Source: Molanna angustata (Eukaryota; Arthropoda; Insecta; Trichoptera; Molannidae). Taken from it: a DNA stretch of 64,000 nucleotides. The DNA lies in the NCBI GenBank assembly GCA_963576475.1, contig OY754979.1, positions 34,819,778 to 34,883,777 on the forward strand. Direction: 5' to 3'. The first letter of the stretch is position 1, and each line of letters begins with the position of its first letter. Below the pieces are notes generated by a model. That model was given only the letters and a program-made list of their open reading frames with translations, was not told where the DNA came from and made no database searches. Shown here piece by piece: positions 1 to 13,600 of this stretch. A program made the position numbers and the translations under genes.

Positions 1-1019
1 TATGAAATGTATTATTTATCATCAATACAATCTTATGTTTTATATTTTGAGTTGAATTTAATATGGTGGCACATTGTAGTACATTCCCAAATGGATCTTG
101 ATGCCAAATGATGTAGTATATTTGTTAATGGATGCCAAAACTTGAAATAAAATTATAATTCCATATTCCTAGCCCCAAAGAATAGATAATTAATTCTGTA
201 ATGACTATAGATTGGTATGACATGTATTGATCATAGATTTTTATTATTATATACTAGATGTCGTAGTTGGTAAATTTTGTATGAATCCAAGTGAGGCATT
301 AATCCGGGGGATTTTTGACTTTGGTTGGCAAACCACATCGTTTTTCTAAAGTGAATAACGACTATTGTGAATTGTTTTCTGATTTATTTTTCCAAAAAAA
401 CACTGTTTATTAAGATTTAGAGAACAGTTATCTAGGATATGTTGAAATGTAAGGAAAACTGAAATATGTTGATGCCAACTAAAATATCAAAGGTACGATA
501 TTCCATGACTCACTTTTTGCACGGAGTACTACATCTAGTATATTATCTATGATATTAATTGGAGTATGAAGTCACGGAAGTTGTTGATGAATTTGAATAA
601 TTGAATGTTTCCATAGTTGAGAAAAACATCTCTACTAACAAATGTTATTTCATTCTTTGAAATTGAACTTTATTATTATTTTGAGAAAACTTATTCTTGA
701 TTCTCAGAAACCCTCAATCTTTGCATGAAAACTCAGTTTATGAAAGTTGGTAAAGTAGGTTAGGTTAGGTGTCTCTGTCTTTCTAAGCATTGAAAGTAAA
801 GTACCCTTTCCCATAGTGAACATGTTACCACTAGTAAATTTGATGAGCATAAAGCTCAATATATTGAAAGCTGTCATGTTAACATTCCACTCAATCAATC
901 AATCAATATAATGTTTATATATCTTTTTTATAATTACACAAACTTTTTAAGAATAGTGGAAGTATGTAATTATCTCATATGAAAGAATATGGTTCATTTC
1001 ATATAAATAATAATAATAA
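1..1019. other. AT-rich intergenic DNA
   Basis: No convincing coding region, RNA gene or terminal repeat is visible. A short AGGTTAGGTTAGG stretch occurs near 757-770, too short to be more than chance or a small interstitial telomere-like motif. Confidence 0.5.
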
Positions 1020-1823
1020 ATTGACTTTGTATAAACCACTCTATTGACAACTCTATTGTCTGTCTACATGTTTCTCTTCTTCAGGACAACATGTGTACTA
1101 ATTAATTAAATATTAATCATAAGTATAAGTATATAATAGAAAAAGACAGACCAGCGTTGATAGCTGTAGAAGAAGGGGGTGGAGTTAAGTTAAGAAGGTT
1201 CGTGTAACAATCTGTAAAGGCGACATTATTATTAAAAAAATAAATAAATCTATATACTTACCTATACATTTACAACAAATATTCATTATAACAGAAAATA
1301 TAATTAATAATGGGTATTAACTAAATATTGCATTTTTCCTTATTTATAATAAGTATTTTGAGTTTTGTTGTTTGACCCGTGTACAGAATTTTTATACCTT
1401 CGTTTACATAAAATAAATTATTTATATCAATTAAATGATTTGCAAACTCCAAATAGTTATCCCTATGAAGGCAATTTAAATGTTCCCTAACCCCTATTTC
1501 TAATTACATATATAGAAGTTATCACAATATAATCACTGATAATATAATCTGAGGTACTCCACAATTATTCATGGATCCTTGTTATTTACTTGATGTATTA
1601 TTGTAAACTTATTGTTTGTATAAAACCTAACACCACCCTCTTTTTCTTCTTGTACTGCTATCACCTCTGGTCTGCCTCTGGTCTGCCTTTTTCCATTATA
1701 CATATATTAAGTTTAATTTAATATTTAATTAATTAGTACACTTGTTGTCCTGAAGAAGAGAATATGGTTCTCGAAACATGACATGTAGACATTAGTCAAT
1801 AGAGTGGTTTATATAAAGTCAAT
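1020..1823. mobile_element. Non-autonomous element with long terminal inverted repeats (MITE/foldback-like)
   Basis: The left end (1020-1200) and right end (about 1625-1823) are imperfect reverse complements over roughly 180 bp. Both begin ATTGACTTT(G/A)TATAAACC and share the segments CTTCTTCAGGACAACA and GGCAGACCAG in opposite orientation. The interior has no open reading frame of note. No clear target duplication was found, so the superfamily is not assigned. Confidence 0.75.
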
Positions 1824-3367
1824 CTGTTTTTATTATTTATTAATGCATTAAATAATGTCGTTCATTTCATTTAATAATATTTTATTTGTCATGTTGAATG
1901 TTCAACTTATGTAAAATTACATATTATTTATATAGTTAGTGCTTATTACTTGTGTTTATATAAAAATTACATATTTGCTTAATTTAGATTTGTGAGTCGT
2001 CAAATTTCAAGGAAAAATTTGCTGATATATTTATTTTTATTCCCAAATGGTCCTTAAGATTGAACGGTAATTGTAAATATTACTTTGACTGACTATGCTT
2101 GCATTGGTAACTTTTATGTCAAATCAACAAATTGGAAACAACTTGTTGATACATAGTATTGATTAAATAATTATTTATCATCATATTGCATATATGTAGA
2201 AGTATGTAAGTATATTTGAATTAAAGTCTTATTGTAGGCAGACACATATATATCTATAGTACATATTATGTAGGTATATGTAAATGTGTTCTGTGCCAAA
2301 GTGTGTACACCAATGACTGACTGACTGACTGACTGACTGACTGACCGACTGATTGGCTATTATTATTTTTGTGTATGATTGACATTGCATGTGTTGCCTG
2401 TTGTTATTTTAATGAGTGTTTAGTTTTACAAACGTTCAATTTATCATTGACTGTCTGTTACTTTAGGTTAGGTTAGGTTAGGTTAGGTTAGTTAGGTTAG
2501 TAATATGTGCCATGCATTGAAGAATGTCATGTGTAGGCAGTTAGGGAATGCCACCTAAATAGGTACATTAAGTTTGTGGGGGATTGTCATGTTGCGCGTT
2601 ACCTTATCACCAATATTTACCATATTATATACTTGATTTACTTATTGTTGCACATACTTACATACCTACATCAACATTGCACACTGAGTGAGTGTACTTA
2701 TAGTTTGTTTGTTGAGGAAGTGATTGAATCATTTGATTATAAGAAAGCTAAGAAATGTAGGTATGTGTATGTGTTGTTACACCAACACTTTTAGTAAATA
2801 CAATTTTCCAATATTTATTTTGTATTTGCACATGATTCATTTTAACACTCACGGTGCAATATGGTATGATTATTTTGTTTGTTGCTTATTTGATTACCTA
2901 ATATTAATATGTGCCTACCCTACCATGTATGTATCTCATTTATTTGTGCGAGACTAGTTCTTTTTACATAGGTATTATGTACATGTTGACATACTTGTAC
3001 TGAATATATATATAATTATATTGGAAGGGTAATCCTCAGGTAGCTTCACTTGGATCTTGACTTGTGTGTTGAACGGGTGTGCAAAAAGAGAACTCCCCTT
3101 GATAATTGACAGAACTATTTGTCGGAAACTTTGGGTGGGTTACCCTAGAAAATAAGTTGGAGATAACCTGCATCAGATTCTGATCCTTGTTTCACCTTCA
3201 TCTTCAGGGCCTTGTTGATTAATTTCCGTCTCGAGGGATGGTGCACTTACGTCCATTGTAGTCTGAAGTTTACTTGGTGATTAGATTTTATAACTTTACA
3301 AGAATTTGGTTTAATTATATCTTGAAAAGTGTATTTTAATAATTTGTTCTTATATCAGTGAAAGGAG

Positions 3368-3370
<3 letters not shown>
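1824..3370. repeat. Noncoding DNA with simple repeats, including (CTGA)n and a short TTAGG run
   Basis: A (GACT)n tract lies at about 2315-2345. About eight TTAGG units lie at 2465-2503, in the same orientation as the large arrays at the right end of the window but isolated from them. The rest is AT-rich with no recognisable gene. The 3000-3280 segment is less AT-rich than its surroundings but matches nothing I recognise. Confidence 0.5.

Positions 3371-3420
<50 letters not shown>
3371..3420. repeat. (TA)n microsatellite
   Basis: Uninterrupted alternating TA over about 50 bp. Confidence 0.95.
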
Positions 3421-3425
<5 letters not shown>

Positions 3426-5148
3426 TAACATTTGTTTGAGACTTAAAATGAACGCAATACTGAATATAACCTCATTATAACAAAGTTCAACGTAACTCTT
3501 CAGGTAGAGGTGAGGTACCAAATTGAGTATTTGTCTCTTTTATTTATTCATAAGATTGTATTTTATTTAATATTTCATTAATCAGGGTAATACCATTTTA
3601 TAAAATAGTATTCAAATGTACTATAAGTAATATTATAAATTACCAAGTCCGGAATTAATATCATTAATATCGTACATAAAACATTAATACATATTTAATA
3701 AAACCCTTTGAAAGAATAATTTCCTGCATTTTTATATTATTTCTGTAAAACCTATAATGTTAAATTATATTTATTGTATGTAATATTTGACATTTACCTA
3801 ACATTAATTTAGTGGACAATTCTGTGTGAGTTAATCAAGATTGATTTTCAGTTTGTAATGTCAATTTCTTTGAAGTGTTTGAACAATGCATTAACTTGAC
3901 TAAGTTTCCTATGAAAATGTAAATTGTGGGTTAGGTATATAATATATACCTACTACTGTTGTATTATACATATATTGTAGTAAAATGATGAAATTGTTTA
4001 AGTAAATGAAGGAACCAATATTGATATAATATATAACCATTGTGTTTGTAACATAGAATCTTATGATAGTTTTCTAGTCAAAATTCATTCCATTAATTAC
4101 CAGATGAAGGTTTAGGTTTGTTTTTATTGTATCATATCATATTCACATTAACATACTATATATCATAATACTGTATCATACATACATACATACATACATA
4201 CATACATACATGTTCCAGCTGATGATCTGTATTACCTGTAGTATGTATACATACACAATTCAACTGTATACATTGTAATTAATATAAGTTACTGTTTATT
4301 GTATAGGACATACATTACGAGGCAACTATTGAATACTTGTAAATTGGTTTCATTTTTCTAATGATTGATAAAGTGCCTCCTACATGTTTATATTTACTGA
4401 ATCAATTGATTTGTGAAACAAATTTACATTCATTCATACCATCATGCCATCCCACCACCAACAGGTGTGCGACAATATATAGGTACCTACATTGTATAAC
4501 AGTCCTGGGCAAACTGAGACTCGCCAACAATATGGATGGCAAAAAACATTTTTTTTCTAAAAAAAAAAACCTTCAATATTTTCAGATAGATCGCACTGCA
4601 ATCGAAATAATATTCACACAATGTCACCGAAGTGAATAAAGTCAGTATTGATATTGTCAGCATTATTGGAATGAGTGAGAATCAAAAACTGATTTATTAC
4701 AAAGTTAGTATCAAATATAACTTTGTTCAAAATTATAATTAATTCATCTACTTATTTGAAATAAAATATTTTCATTACTATTTAATCATACAAAATAGTG
4801 TATTTTTTAATTTATACACATAAAATGATTTGTATTTTAAAAAGTTTAAAAAAAATGTGACTGAGCTGCCAAATATAAGTAAGATGAACTTGTACTTTTA
4901 ATGAAGTGTTTTGTATCTTTTACTTGTGTAGTTCACATTGAATTTCTCAATTTGTCCCAAAAGTTTGCCCACCCCTGTTCTGATGTATGAATACATTGTG
5001 ATTATACCTATAGCAAAAATCACGATTATTGTCAATCATAGATATTGTTGTAATATTATTTGATACACAAACATGTTATTAATTTGATATGTGTTAGTCA
5101 GACAGGCATTATGATGATTGGTCGAGGTATTTGTTATATTGATTAAAT
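3421..5148. other. AT-rich noncoding DNA with (CATA)n tract
   Basis: A (CATA)n run occupies about 4178-4210. The remainder shows no supported gene. A 92-codon open frame at 4361-4639 has no recognisable domain and ordinary intergenic composition. Confidence 0.5.
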
Positions 5149-5177
5149 CAACACACACACACACACACACACATACA
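5149..5177. repeat. (CA)n microsatellite
   Basis: A run of alternating AC, followed by a few imperfect units. Confidence 0.9.
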
Positions 5178-5193
5178 CATCTACACGTACTTA

Positions 5194-5495
5194 CAGTGAA
5201 ACCTCTATCTATCGTTTTTGAAGGGACGTAATGAAAAAAATACATATCAGTTTTAATTAGTAAAAATTAAATTGAATGTGGATGCTAAGATTCCTAAATG
5301 CTCGGTGTCATATCGATGTGTTTAATTTTTCTACTTCCTCAATAATTATCACTAATTATTATGGGATGATTCTTAAGGCTCAAAAGTGTAATTTGCTACG
5401 TAATTTAAACAGGGAACGGAACGATCAATGTGATCTATTTTTGTATGAAATTAATTTGAGAGAAAATAATAAATTGATAGATAGAGGTTTGACTG
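5194..5495. mobile_element. 302-bp MITE, pogo/Tigger-like ends, TA target duplication
   Basis: The left end CAGTGAAACCTCTATCTATC is answered at the right by GATAGATAGAGGTTTGACTG, an inverted repeat with one mismatch. Both sides are flanked by TA (5192-5193 and 5496-5497), the hallmark of Tc1/mariner/pogo insertion. The start CAGTNAAACCTCTAT resembles pogo/Tigger termini. The interior has no transposase. Confidence 0.85.
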
Positions 5496-5655
5496 TACAT
5501 ACATTTATAATATATAAGTTAAGTATATACATACATATATAGTTGTCTTATCCCCTCTGTTTGTATCCCCTCTGTGTAACTAATGTAATGTTCGAATATT
5601 TTTATTATTGCATATGCGCAAACATTGGATTTTTTTCCCTGTCGGGAGTCAAAGA

Positions 5656-5982
5656 TATTTTTTAACAGATTTTTTATTATCTCAATAGAGACGACGTAAG
5701 ATTGTTGTTCATAATTTCACCCATAGATGGCTGTAGTAAAAATTCCTTATTTTCAAGCGAAAAGAATTTCAGTATTACAATATATAGAACTTTCAAAATT
5801 GAATTGATAGGGATCTCATTAAAAGGCATAATTGGTGAACGTTGCGCAAGCGCATAAAGTGATCACGTAAACCAGCCGATGACAGGTCGTAAGCCCTGTA
5901 GGTGCCTTGATTTCCCGGTTTTCCTACAATAAATTTTCCAACTTCGTCTCTATTGAGATAATAAAAAATCTGTTAAAAAATA
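5656..5982. mobile_element. About 327-bp MITE with about 40-bp terminal inverted repeats
   Basis: Both ends carry TATTTTTTAACAGATTTTTT followed by ATTATCTCAATAGAGACGA(C/A)GT in opposite orientation, nearly perfect over about 40 bp. No coding capacity. Superfamily unassigned. Confidence 0.85.
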
Positions 5983-6060
5983 ATGTAATGTTGTTTTAAT
6001 AATAGAGAGATGGTGGTTAATGGAAGTGCAATCAGACAATTCTTTAATCAGGTATCTACC

Positions 6061-6098
6061 ATATATATATATATATATACACTATATACTAACCTACC

Positions 6099-6134
<36 letters not shown>
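6061..6134. repeat. (TA)n and (CA)n microsatellites
   Basis: A short (TA)n run at about 6061-6079 is followed by (CATA)n and (CA)n at about 6100-6134. Confidence 0.9.
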
Positions 6135-6655
6135 TATCACACTCTTACATGTATATACAAAAGTGTTTATATTATTTACGTATCTTAGGACATGTTGCTT
6201 TTTTGTTTTTAAATATTTTTATATTGTTTTGTTATATAACATAGAGTTACGTATAGAGTTTGTTTGTTTGTTCGCATCTTCTGTTGTTTAATTTTACCAA
6301 CAATTCTATTTTATAAATATTACACACGGAGTGTTAACATTTAAATATAAATACATATATAAATATATAATGGTTAGAATAAAGAGTATTTTGTACCACA
6401 TTGAGGTGTTGCGTGTGTTATTGCATTCGTCATAGACGCATGCGCGCCATCCCTGTGCTGAAGAATAGTGAATGCACTTCCACTACACACTTAACTTAAC
6501 TTATTGTAATTTGAATAGTTTATTTGATAAATACCAACCAATACATACATACGTAGTCCCTCCCGCCACTCTTAACTGCCGTTGGAGAAGCGCGGGCGTC
6601 ATCTTCCAGTACGTGGTTCACTATTGTTCGGCACAAATATTGTCCTATCTCCCCA

Positions 6656-6706
6656 TCTCCTTCCTTCCTTCCTCCCTCCCCTCTCTGTCTCTCTCTCTCT
6701 CTCTAG
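6656..6706. repeat. Pyrimidine-rich (CCTT)n/(TC)n tract ending in AG
   Basis: CCTTCCTT and TCTCTC runs end at CTAG near 6706. It could act as a splice-acceptor polypyrimidine tract, but the following sequence does not match the expected first PHD finger of the downstream d4-type gene. It is therefore listed only as a repeat. Confidence 0.6.
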
Positions 6707-6831
6707 TAGTGGTAGTGTCTAGTAGTGGTGCTCTTCAATATTTGTGCCTTACAATGGAAGGTGACGGTCGCCTCTTCCTGGAAGCAGGCAGATGGCAGGA
6801 CTCAGCGTCCCATATATCTCTGTGTGCGTAG

Positions 6832-7193
6832 GTCACCCAACTTGTCTGCAGTTCACTGATAACATGGTGGTGTCTGTGCGCAAGTATAGATGGCAGTGCA
6901 TCGAGTGCAAGTGCTGTTCTGTCTGTGGTACCAGTGATAATGATGTAAGTACATAAACTCTCATTTTATGAACATTACCTAACTTGAATACATAATATTA
7001 TTGTCTGTTAATGAATTAATGTAAATATGTATGTAAATATGCATAATTAATTTATTAGGATCAACTTCTGTTCTGTGATGACTGCGACCGCGGCTACCAC
7101 ATGTATTGTCTTGCACCACCATTGGCTGCTCCTCCTGAAGGATCTTGGTCATGTCAACTTTGCATACAAGAGTTCCATACACCTAAACCATAA
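6832..7193 (+). CDS. d4/requiem (DPF)-type double PHD finger protein, C-terminal two exons
   Basis: Seen: exon 6832-6944 follows a pyrimidine-rich acceptor ending TAG. It encodes [20 protein letters not shown] and then the CxxC start of a PHD finger. It ends in frame at a GTAAGT donor. After a 114-bp intron, exon 7059-7193 encodes [17 protein letters not shown], then GSWSCQLC, and stops at TAA (7191-7193). Known: this order (end of PHD1, then a complete PHD2 with a [10 protein letters not shown] core and C4HC3 zinc ligands) is the C-terminus of the d4/DPF family. These proteins read acylated histone H3 tails as part of BAF-type SWI/SNF complexes in the nucleus. Inference: the nuclease-like N-terminal domain, C2H2 finger and first half of PHD1 must be encoded upstream. 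I could not find those exons in 1-6831, so they may lie before the window. The two exons contain no stops or frameshifts, which argues against a processed pseudogene. Confidence 0.85.
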
Positions 7194-8404
7194 TAATATC
7201 ACATGTACAAGTATCTGGTTATTATTTAATTACATACCTACTATTATATTACATACATATTATATAGAGGACATATGTAACATTAACTTTGGGGCACATT
7301 TTAAACAAATTATTACTATTTTTTTCAATAATCTCACATAAATATGTATAAATAATATAATATCAATGCAAGTGTTATTTAACATCCATAAAATATCTAA
7401 ATAGTTTGAAAAAATGACCAAATTTCTCTTGTTATTAAATTCATTATTTTTCTCTAATGAAATTAATGTATGAAATTATTTCTAGGATGGATATTGGATA
7501 GGTATATTTATTTATATATATCTGTATTATTTCAATATGTTCATCTAATTTGTAGTCTTATTTCCCTAACAAATATTATTAGTTGAACCAGATACATTAT
7601 TTACTTACTAACAATTCAATTACAACTAAAAAGTGTATGTATATGAAGTTAACATTGTGGAAATTTACATTTTATAAGTTTTTATTTGGTAGGTATAATT
7701 TTTTTTATTATGTAATTTTCTTCTTTGTATATAAATTTCTATTATGGTCTGATATACCTAATAGAAAAATCAAAATATACATTTATTTTAATAATGAGTG
7801 ATAGTTTTCAGTCAAAATACTCTTTGTCATAACTACAAACTCCTGATGGCTATAAAAATAATCTTACATATACATATACATATATACACTGGTTAGATTA
7901 GGTTATGTAGGTTTATTTAATTAGTGATGTGAATAAATATCTTTATTGATACATACATACATACATATATATCAATGTAAATGATTATTACAAAAAATTA
8001 ACGTTAGCCTCTCCCACTAGGAATGTCCTATGTCAGGAGAAGCAAACTCATAATTTAATTCAATACAAAAATATCACCCGACATCACATAACTTGTAACT
8101 CTGCAATTGGCATTAATATAGGTACTTATATTAATTTGTAACATTACCATTTTTCTTTATTGTTTACTGTGAACAAAATTACACCACACAATTTTTGATA
8201 ATGAAATTTTTTTATATATTCTGTAAGTTTTATCTTTATTCTTATTTTTGAAATATTAGATTGAATGATTTATGAATGTAAAACTTATGAAAGATAAATA
8301 ATAAATGGCAAAAAAAGAAAATTAATCTTATTTGTCTATTTAATTACTGAATTGTTCAAGATGTAGACACTGGGAAGTAATGCTAATTTTTCTGCAATAA
8401 TAAT
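7194..8404. other. AT-rich 3' flank of the PHD gene
   Basis: No gene is seen. AATAAA-like hexamers are frequent because of base composition, so no polyadenylation site can be singled out. (CATA)n units lie near 7951-7967. Confidence 0.4.
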
Positions 8405-8407
8405 AAT

Positions 8408-8545
8408 AATAATAATAAACAATCCCTTGCACCCTGCGCGAGTTGCGACTTTATTTCTTCCTACTAACCAGAGAAGGAAAAATTGCATGAAAAATGAATA
8501 TTAATAAATTTCTCCTCTGCCGGAGATCAAAATAAATTGATCTAT
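8408..8545 (-). mobile_element. SINE fragment (3' part)
   Basis: The segment with CCTTGCACCCTG, the (A/T)ACTAACCAG block and TTTCTCCTCTG matches, in the same order, the larger tRNA-derived SINE at 27680-27900. The tRNA-like head is missing here, so this is a truncated copy on the minus strand. Confidence 0.65.
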
Positions 8546-10137
8546 AGTTTCAAAATGTGTAATGCCAGCATATTAAAATATGAAGAGCTGCAAATGCCAG
8601 ATAATGAATGCATCATGAAATGTAGTGAAATGTAGTTTATAGCATTTACTTCCAGATTGTGTGTTTAAAGAAAGAGCACAATAGTGGTTTACAGCATCTA
8701 TTGATATATTGATTAGTTAGTAACATTTATTGGCAGTACACATATTGCAGATGCAGGTAGGTAAGAGATGGTTTGATGTCAGTGAGGTTGTGTTAAATGT
8801 AAGATGGCCGCATATCCGGGAATAACTGATTCTTTCTTAACAAATATACCTACTTTATAGGTACCATCACAAAGGATATCATAATTAGATAATTAGAATA
8901 TACCTATTTTATAGATAACAATTCCCTATTTCACTATTGCATCCTAATTTTTATTGTTAATTGGACTTTCATCAAACTGCAATGTCAGATCTGAAACCTT
9001 TTATATTCCATGTTGAAACAGAGGATCTGCTACTTACAGCATTTTGAAATTAACATTGTCGGATATGGTACCTAGTTAAAGAGAAAGTAAATTAGCATTT
9101 GTTTTAATTATTTTTACCTCTACATTCATTTAATTAATTGAATTATTTAAAAAAATGTCATAAATATTCAATTGAAGGTTCAAATAACATTGTTGTAACT
9201 AGCACACTGCATAACTCATACAAGGATATATTGTTATTATTACGAATACACCTGTAGGCTAAGGTGCAATCCCTATAACATGGATGGAAGTGGTACATAC
9301 GCACACAACACTAGGGTGATTTCGCGTCTAACAATATCAGATTTTAAAATACATCATTACTATCTGGACTCAGTACAGATCCAAAGTTGTTATTTTATAA
9401 AATATATGAAATTGTAAGTTTTTATTTTTACAATGGCTACATGTAAATATAATTAATTCTATGCAATGAAAGCATTTTTTCCAAAATGAAAGTTCCGACA
9501 TTGTAACTAGGGCATAACAATTTATGGTATGGTATGGTTATGGTACATGTAATTTAGAATGTGTGATGCCACCAAACTATATGAAAAGTTAAATCTCACA
9601 CAAAAATAAATAATTTTAAATGATAATATGATAAGAATATTGTATTGATTTGGGAGGTTGTAAAGTTAAATATAAATACTGGGGTAGAATGTTTGTAAGC
9701 GTAAATAATGATGCATTATGATATGTGATATAGAATGTAAAATGGTTATTATAAATACATAATATATGTAGGAGGTAATGAAATGTTAGAAAGATAATCC
9801 CGGATTGAGCAGCTACTTTTTGTTAGGTAGGTATACTATACTATAAATACTATAATGTTACTTTGTTCAGACATACACATATTTTATTCTTGCAAGTATA
9901 GTAAATTATGTATTATTCTTTTCCTTACAAAAGCTTATTAAATTTTGTTTCAATACGCTATTATTGTTTTTATTTATTTATGGGTATTTTTTAAATGCAT
10001 TATTTTCAAAACAAAATAATTATTGTTTTTCTTAAAAATGGTAAAAAACTGCCATCACTATAATTATTATGAAATAAAATTATAATGACTAAAACTTATA
10101 AAACTTTACTTGACTCTGACCTAATACATAATGCGTG
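8546..10137. other. AT-rich noncoding DNA
   Basis: No gene, RNA or clear transposon end is recognised. Confidence 0.4.
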
Positions 10138-10603
10138 TCCGGACATTTGACCGTGGACAATTTACCGTACGCCCTTTTTACCGTATGGACAATTTACCGT
10201 CAGGACAATTTACCGTGGGGACAATTTACCGTATGAACAGTTGACCGATGGGACAATTTACCGTATGGACAATCGACCGTGAGGAGAATTTATCGTATGG
10301 ACAATTGACAGTGCGGAGACTAATTTTTGTATCAGAAATTTTTTTCCTTTTTTCGTTCAAGTTAAATAAAGTGCGCGAATAAAAAAATGTTCGTTTATGG
10401 CGACGGACCGATTGCCTAATATTTTTTATTTCAAAATATTACGAGAAATCCAATATGTCGACAGTGATTAAAACGAAATTTTACAAAATAAGCGGTTATT
10501 ATGTAGTTGTAATTTGCTATATTTTGAGAATTAAGAAGACGTCTGTTCTTAAACTTCTTCTTGTTCTTTTTTTGATTTTTTGAGATGGATATCGATTTAT
10601 ACT

Positions 10604-13600
10604 AATTAGAAGGTGTAGATTTCACAAGCTTTATCACAAAACAAATACCAGTATGTAACCACTGCAAAAAGAGAGGGCACAAGAAGGAAGAATGCTGGTT
10701 TAACCCAGAGAAGAGAGAAAAACAAAACAACTAGGTACAAGAAAGGACACCTCGTAAAAAACAAGAGACAATCCTCAAATGTAGCGATTAATAATGAGGA
10801 TTTTTCACTTCTTTGCGAGAATTCAAAAAACAAATCTTTATGTACAAAACGGACCATTGAATGGGTCATTGACTCAGGATCCACGGAACATCTCATAAAA
10901 AATGAACATACAAAATACATGACAGAGTTAATAGAAACGGAAGATATAAAAATATTCATAGCTAATGGTCAATACTTGACTTCTAAATTGAGAGGTAGAA
11001 TAAAGATGCAATACAAGGGCAGAAATATAGATCTTGAAGCATTAGTTGTAAAAAAACTTGTCATTCAATCTACTGTCTGTGAAGAAAACAATTACAAAGG
11101 GTTTTAATGTCACATTTAAAGAAAATTTTGTACAAATTTATGACCAAAAATCAAGACAAAGTATCTATGGAATGTGTATTGAAAAATTATTTACTATTCA
11201 GATGAAATTCACTGAGATATCTACAGAAACATGCAATGCAACAGTAAGCTCGCTCGATTTATGGCACAAGCGGCTTGGACACCTAAACAGGAAATATCTG
11301 CACCTGATGAAGTTACCGGTTAGCACAGGTTAGTGCACGTCATGCATTCAAGGAGGTAAATCAATAAGATTACCATTCTCAAAATTACCTAAACTAAGAT
11401 GAAGCCATGTTGGCGAACTACTGCACACAGACAGATATATCAGGACCTATATATATATATATATCTATATATGCATGCTAAATGATGAAATCTATTTCCA
11501 AGTCATAATTGATGATTATTCACACTTCACAACAGTAGGTATATCTATTAAAAGACAAAAATGAAGCTACAGAAAACCTAATTTACTTACTATATAAAAC
11601 AAACAACTGGAAAGACAAACAAAGAATGAAGTGAAACACATAAGGTGTGATAATGGAGGTGAATTTAAGAATAAAATAATAAATAGTTTCTGTAACAACA
11701 ATGGCATCTATTATATTGAATACACACAACCTTATTCTCCGCAGCAAAATGGAGTAGCAGAGAGAATGAATCAATCGGACATTGATGAACCAAGTCCGAA
11801 CATTACTCGCTGAAACAAATATCCCAAAATATCTATGGGGTGAAGCTATACTATGTAGTACGTATCAACTTAATCGCTGGCCATCGTCAGCTGTAAATTA
11901 TAAGACACCTGCAGAAATATTTACTGGACACAGATCTATCAAGATTGAGAATATTTGGTAGTAAATCCTATGTAGTGCAAGTACCGAAGGGAGTAAAACT
12001 TAATAAAAGAACCAAGCAGATGAGATTCGTAGGATATTCACCAAATGGATACAGACTATGGAATCAAGACGACAATGAAATTGTAGTATCACGAGATGTT
12101 CGAATTGACGAAACAGACTTCAAGTATGAAGAAAAGGGCCACAAGGACCAGAATGAAACAAACTATGTACAAGGAGTTCACAATGATACCAGACACACCA
12201 AGTGATTCTATTGATTCAACAGAAAGCAATGAACTTCAAGATCCAGAAGTAGAATCAGAGGAAGATCAATATACAACAAGGGCTGGAAGGAGAATTATAA
12301 AACCTAATAAATTTCAAGACTACGCTCAATCGGACCTATGACGAAGCTGTAAAAAGCCCTGAACGTAAACAATGGGAGAAGGCTATAGCTTCGGAGAAGG
12401 AATCCTTATATAATAATAATACATGGGATATTGTGGAAAGAGAAGAAGCAAAAGGTAATAAAATACTATCTAATAAATGGATTTTTAGAGTCAAGGATGA
12501 TGGCACCTACAAAGCGAGATTAGTTGTTTGAGGATTTGAGCAAAATGGCATGGACCTTGGCGAAATCTACAGCCCCGTGCAATTGCAGCCTGTAATAATT
12601 TTCAGATTGTCACATCACGGACGTAAAGACAGCTTTTCTATATGGAGAGTTAACCGAGCATATTTATATGAATAGCTTTACCTTTAGGCTATAAAAATGA
12701 AAGTAATAAAATTTGTCGTTTAAATAAAGCCTTGTACGGCATAAAACAGGCTCCAATTACATGGAATAATACATTTACTAAAACAATATTAGAATTAGGT
12801 TTAGAACCTATCAAAACTGATCGTTGTGTATTCACAAATAATAATGATAAAACTATTATAATTACAATATACATATGCTGATGATGGACTTGCTATAGCT
12901 AAAAACAACAATGATTTAATTTATATTCTAAACTGTTTAGAAAGCAAATATGAAATTAAAATATTTAATTTTCCCAAAAGCTTCATCGGCATAGAAATTA
13001 ATCAAACAGAAAAAGGTATAAAATTAACTCAAAAGAATTATACAAAAATGTTTCTTGAAAAATTTTATTTGTATAATGCAAAATCCTGTGATATTCCAGG
13101 AAATACGGATAAAATCATGGATAAGAGGTTAGCGCGCTGGGTTAGTAATCCAGTCGTCGCGAGTTCGAATCCTGCGTCGACCGATTTCGTTCACCTATAG
13201 CACATGCATTTATTTGCTTATTTTAATGAACGTAGGAAGATGTATGTATATGTACTTGTTTAACAAGGACATATTCATTTTTTATAAAAAAAAATGATAA
13301 TGTATCTGAACAGTGTAAATTTCCTTATAGAGAATTAGTGGGTGGATTACTATACTTATCTACAAGAACCAGACCAGACATTCAGACATAGCTCATGCTG
13401 TGCATGAAGCAAGTAAGAAAGTAGAAAATTTTAACAAAACAGATGTTATAACCATTAAAAAAATATTGAAATACTTAATTGGTACTTCAAATACAGGCAT
13501 CTTCTATAAAAGGGGATCTGATTTATCAATTTTAAACGCATATAGCGATTCTGATTATGCAAATGATATTCAAACTAGGCGCAGTACAAGTGGATATGCT

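Noticed and set aside
2465..2503. Internal telomere
   Set aside because: Only about eight TTAGG units, with no associated telomeric retroelement; probably an interstitial short repeat.
6010..6291. Threonine/histidine-rich frames across the (CA)n repeat
   Set aside because: They are produced by microsatellite sequence and have no domain.
6690..6831. Upstream exon of the PHD gene following the (TC)n tract
   Set aside because: Its translation does not match the expected first half of PHD1 (no CxxC pairs).
13121..13200. Functional tRNA-Thr gene
   Set aside because: The acceptor stem is not closed, the T-stem has mismatches, and a SINE body follows.
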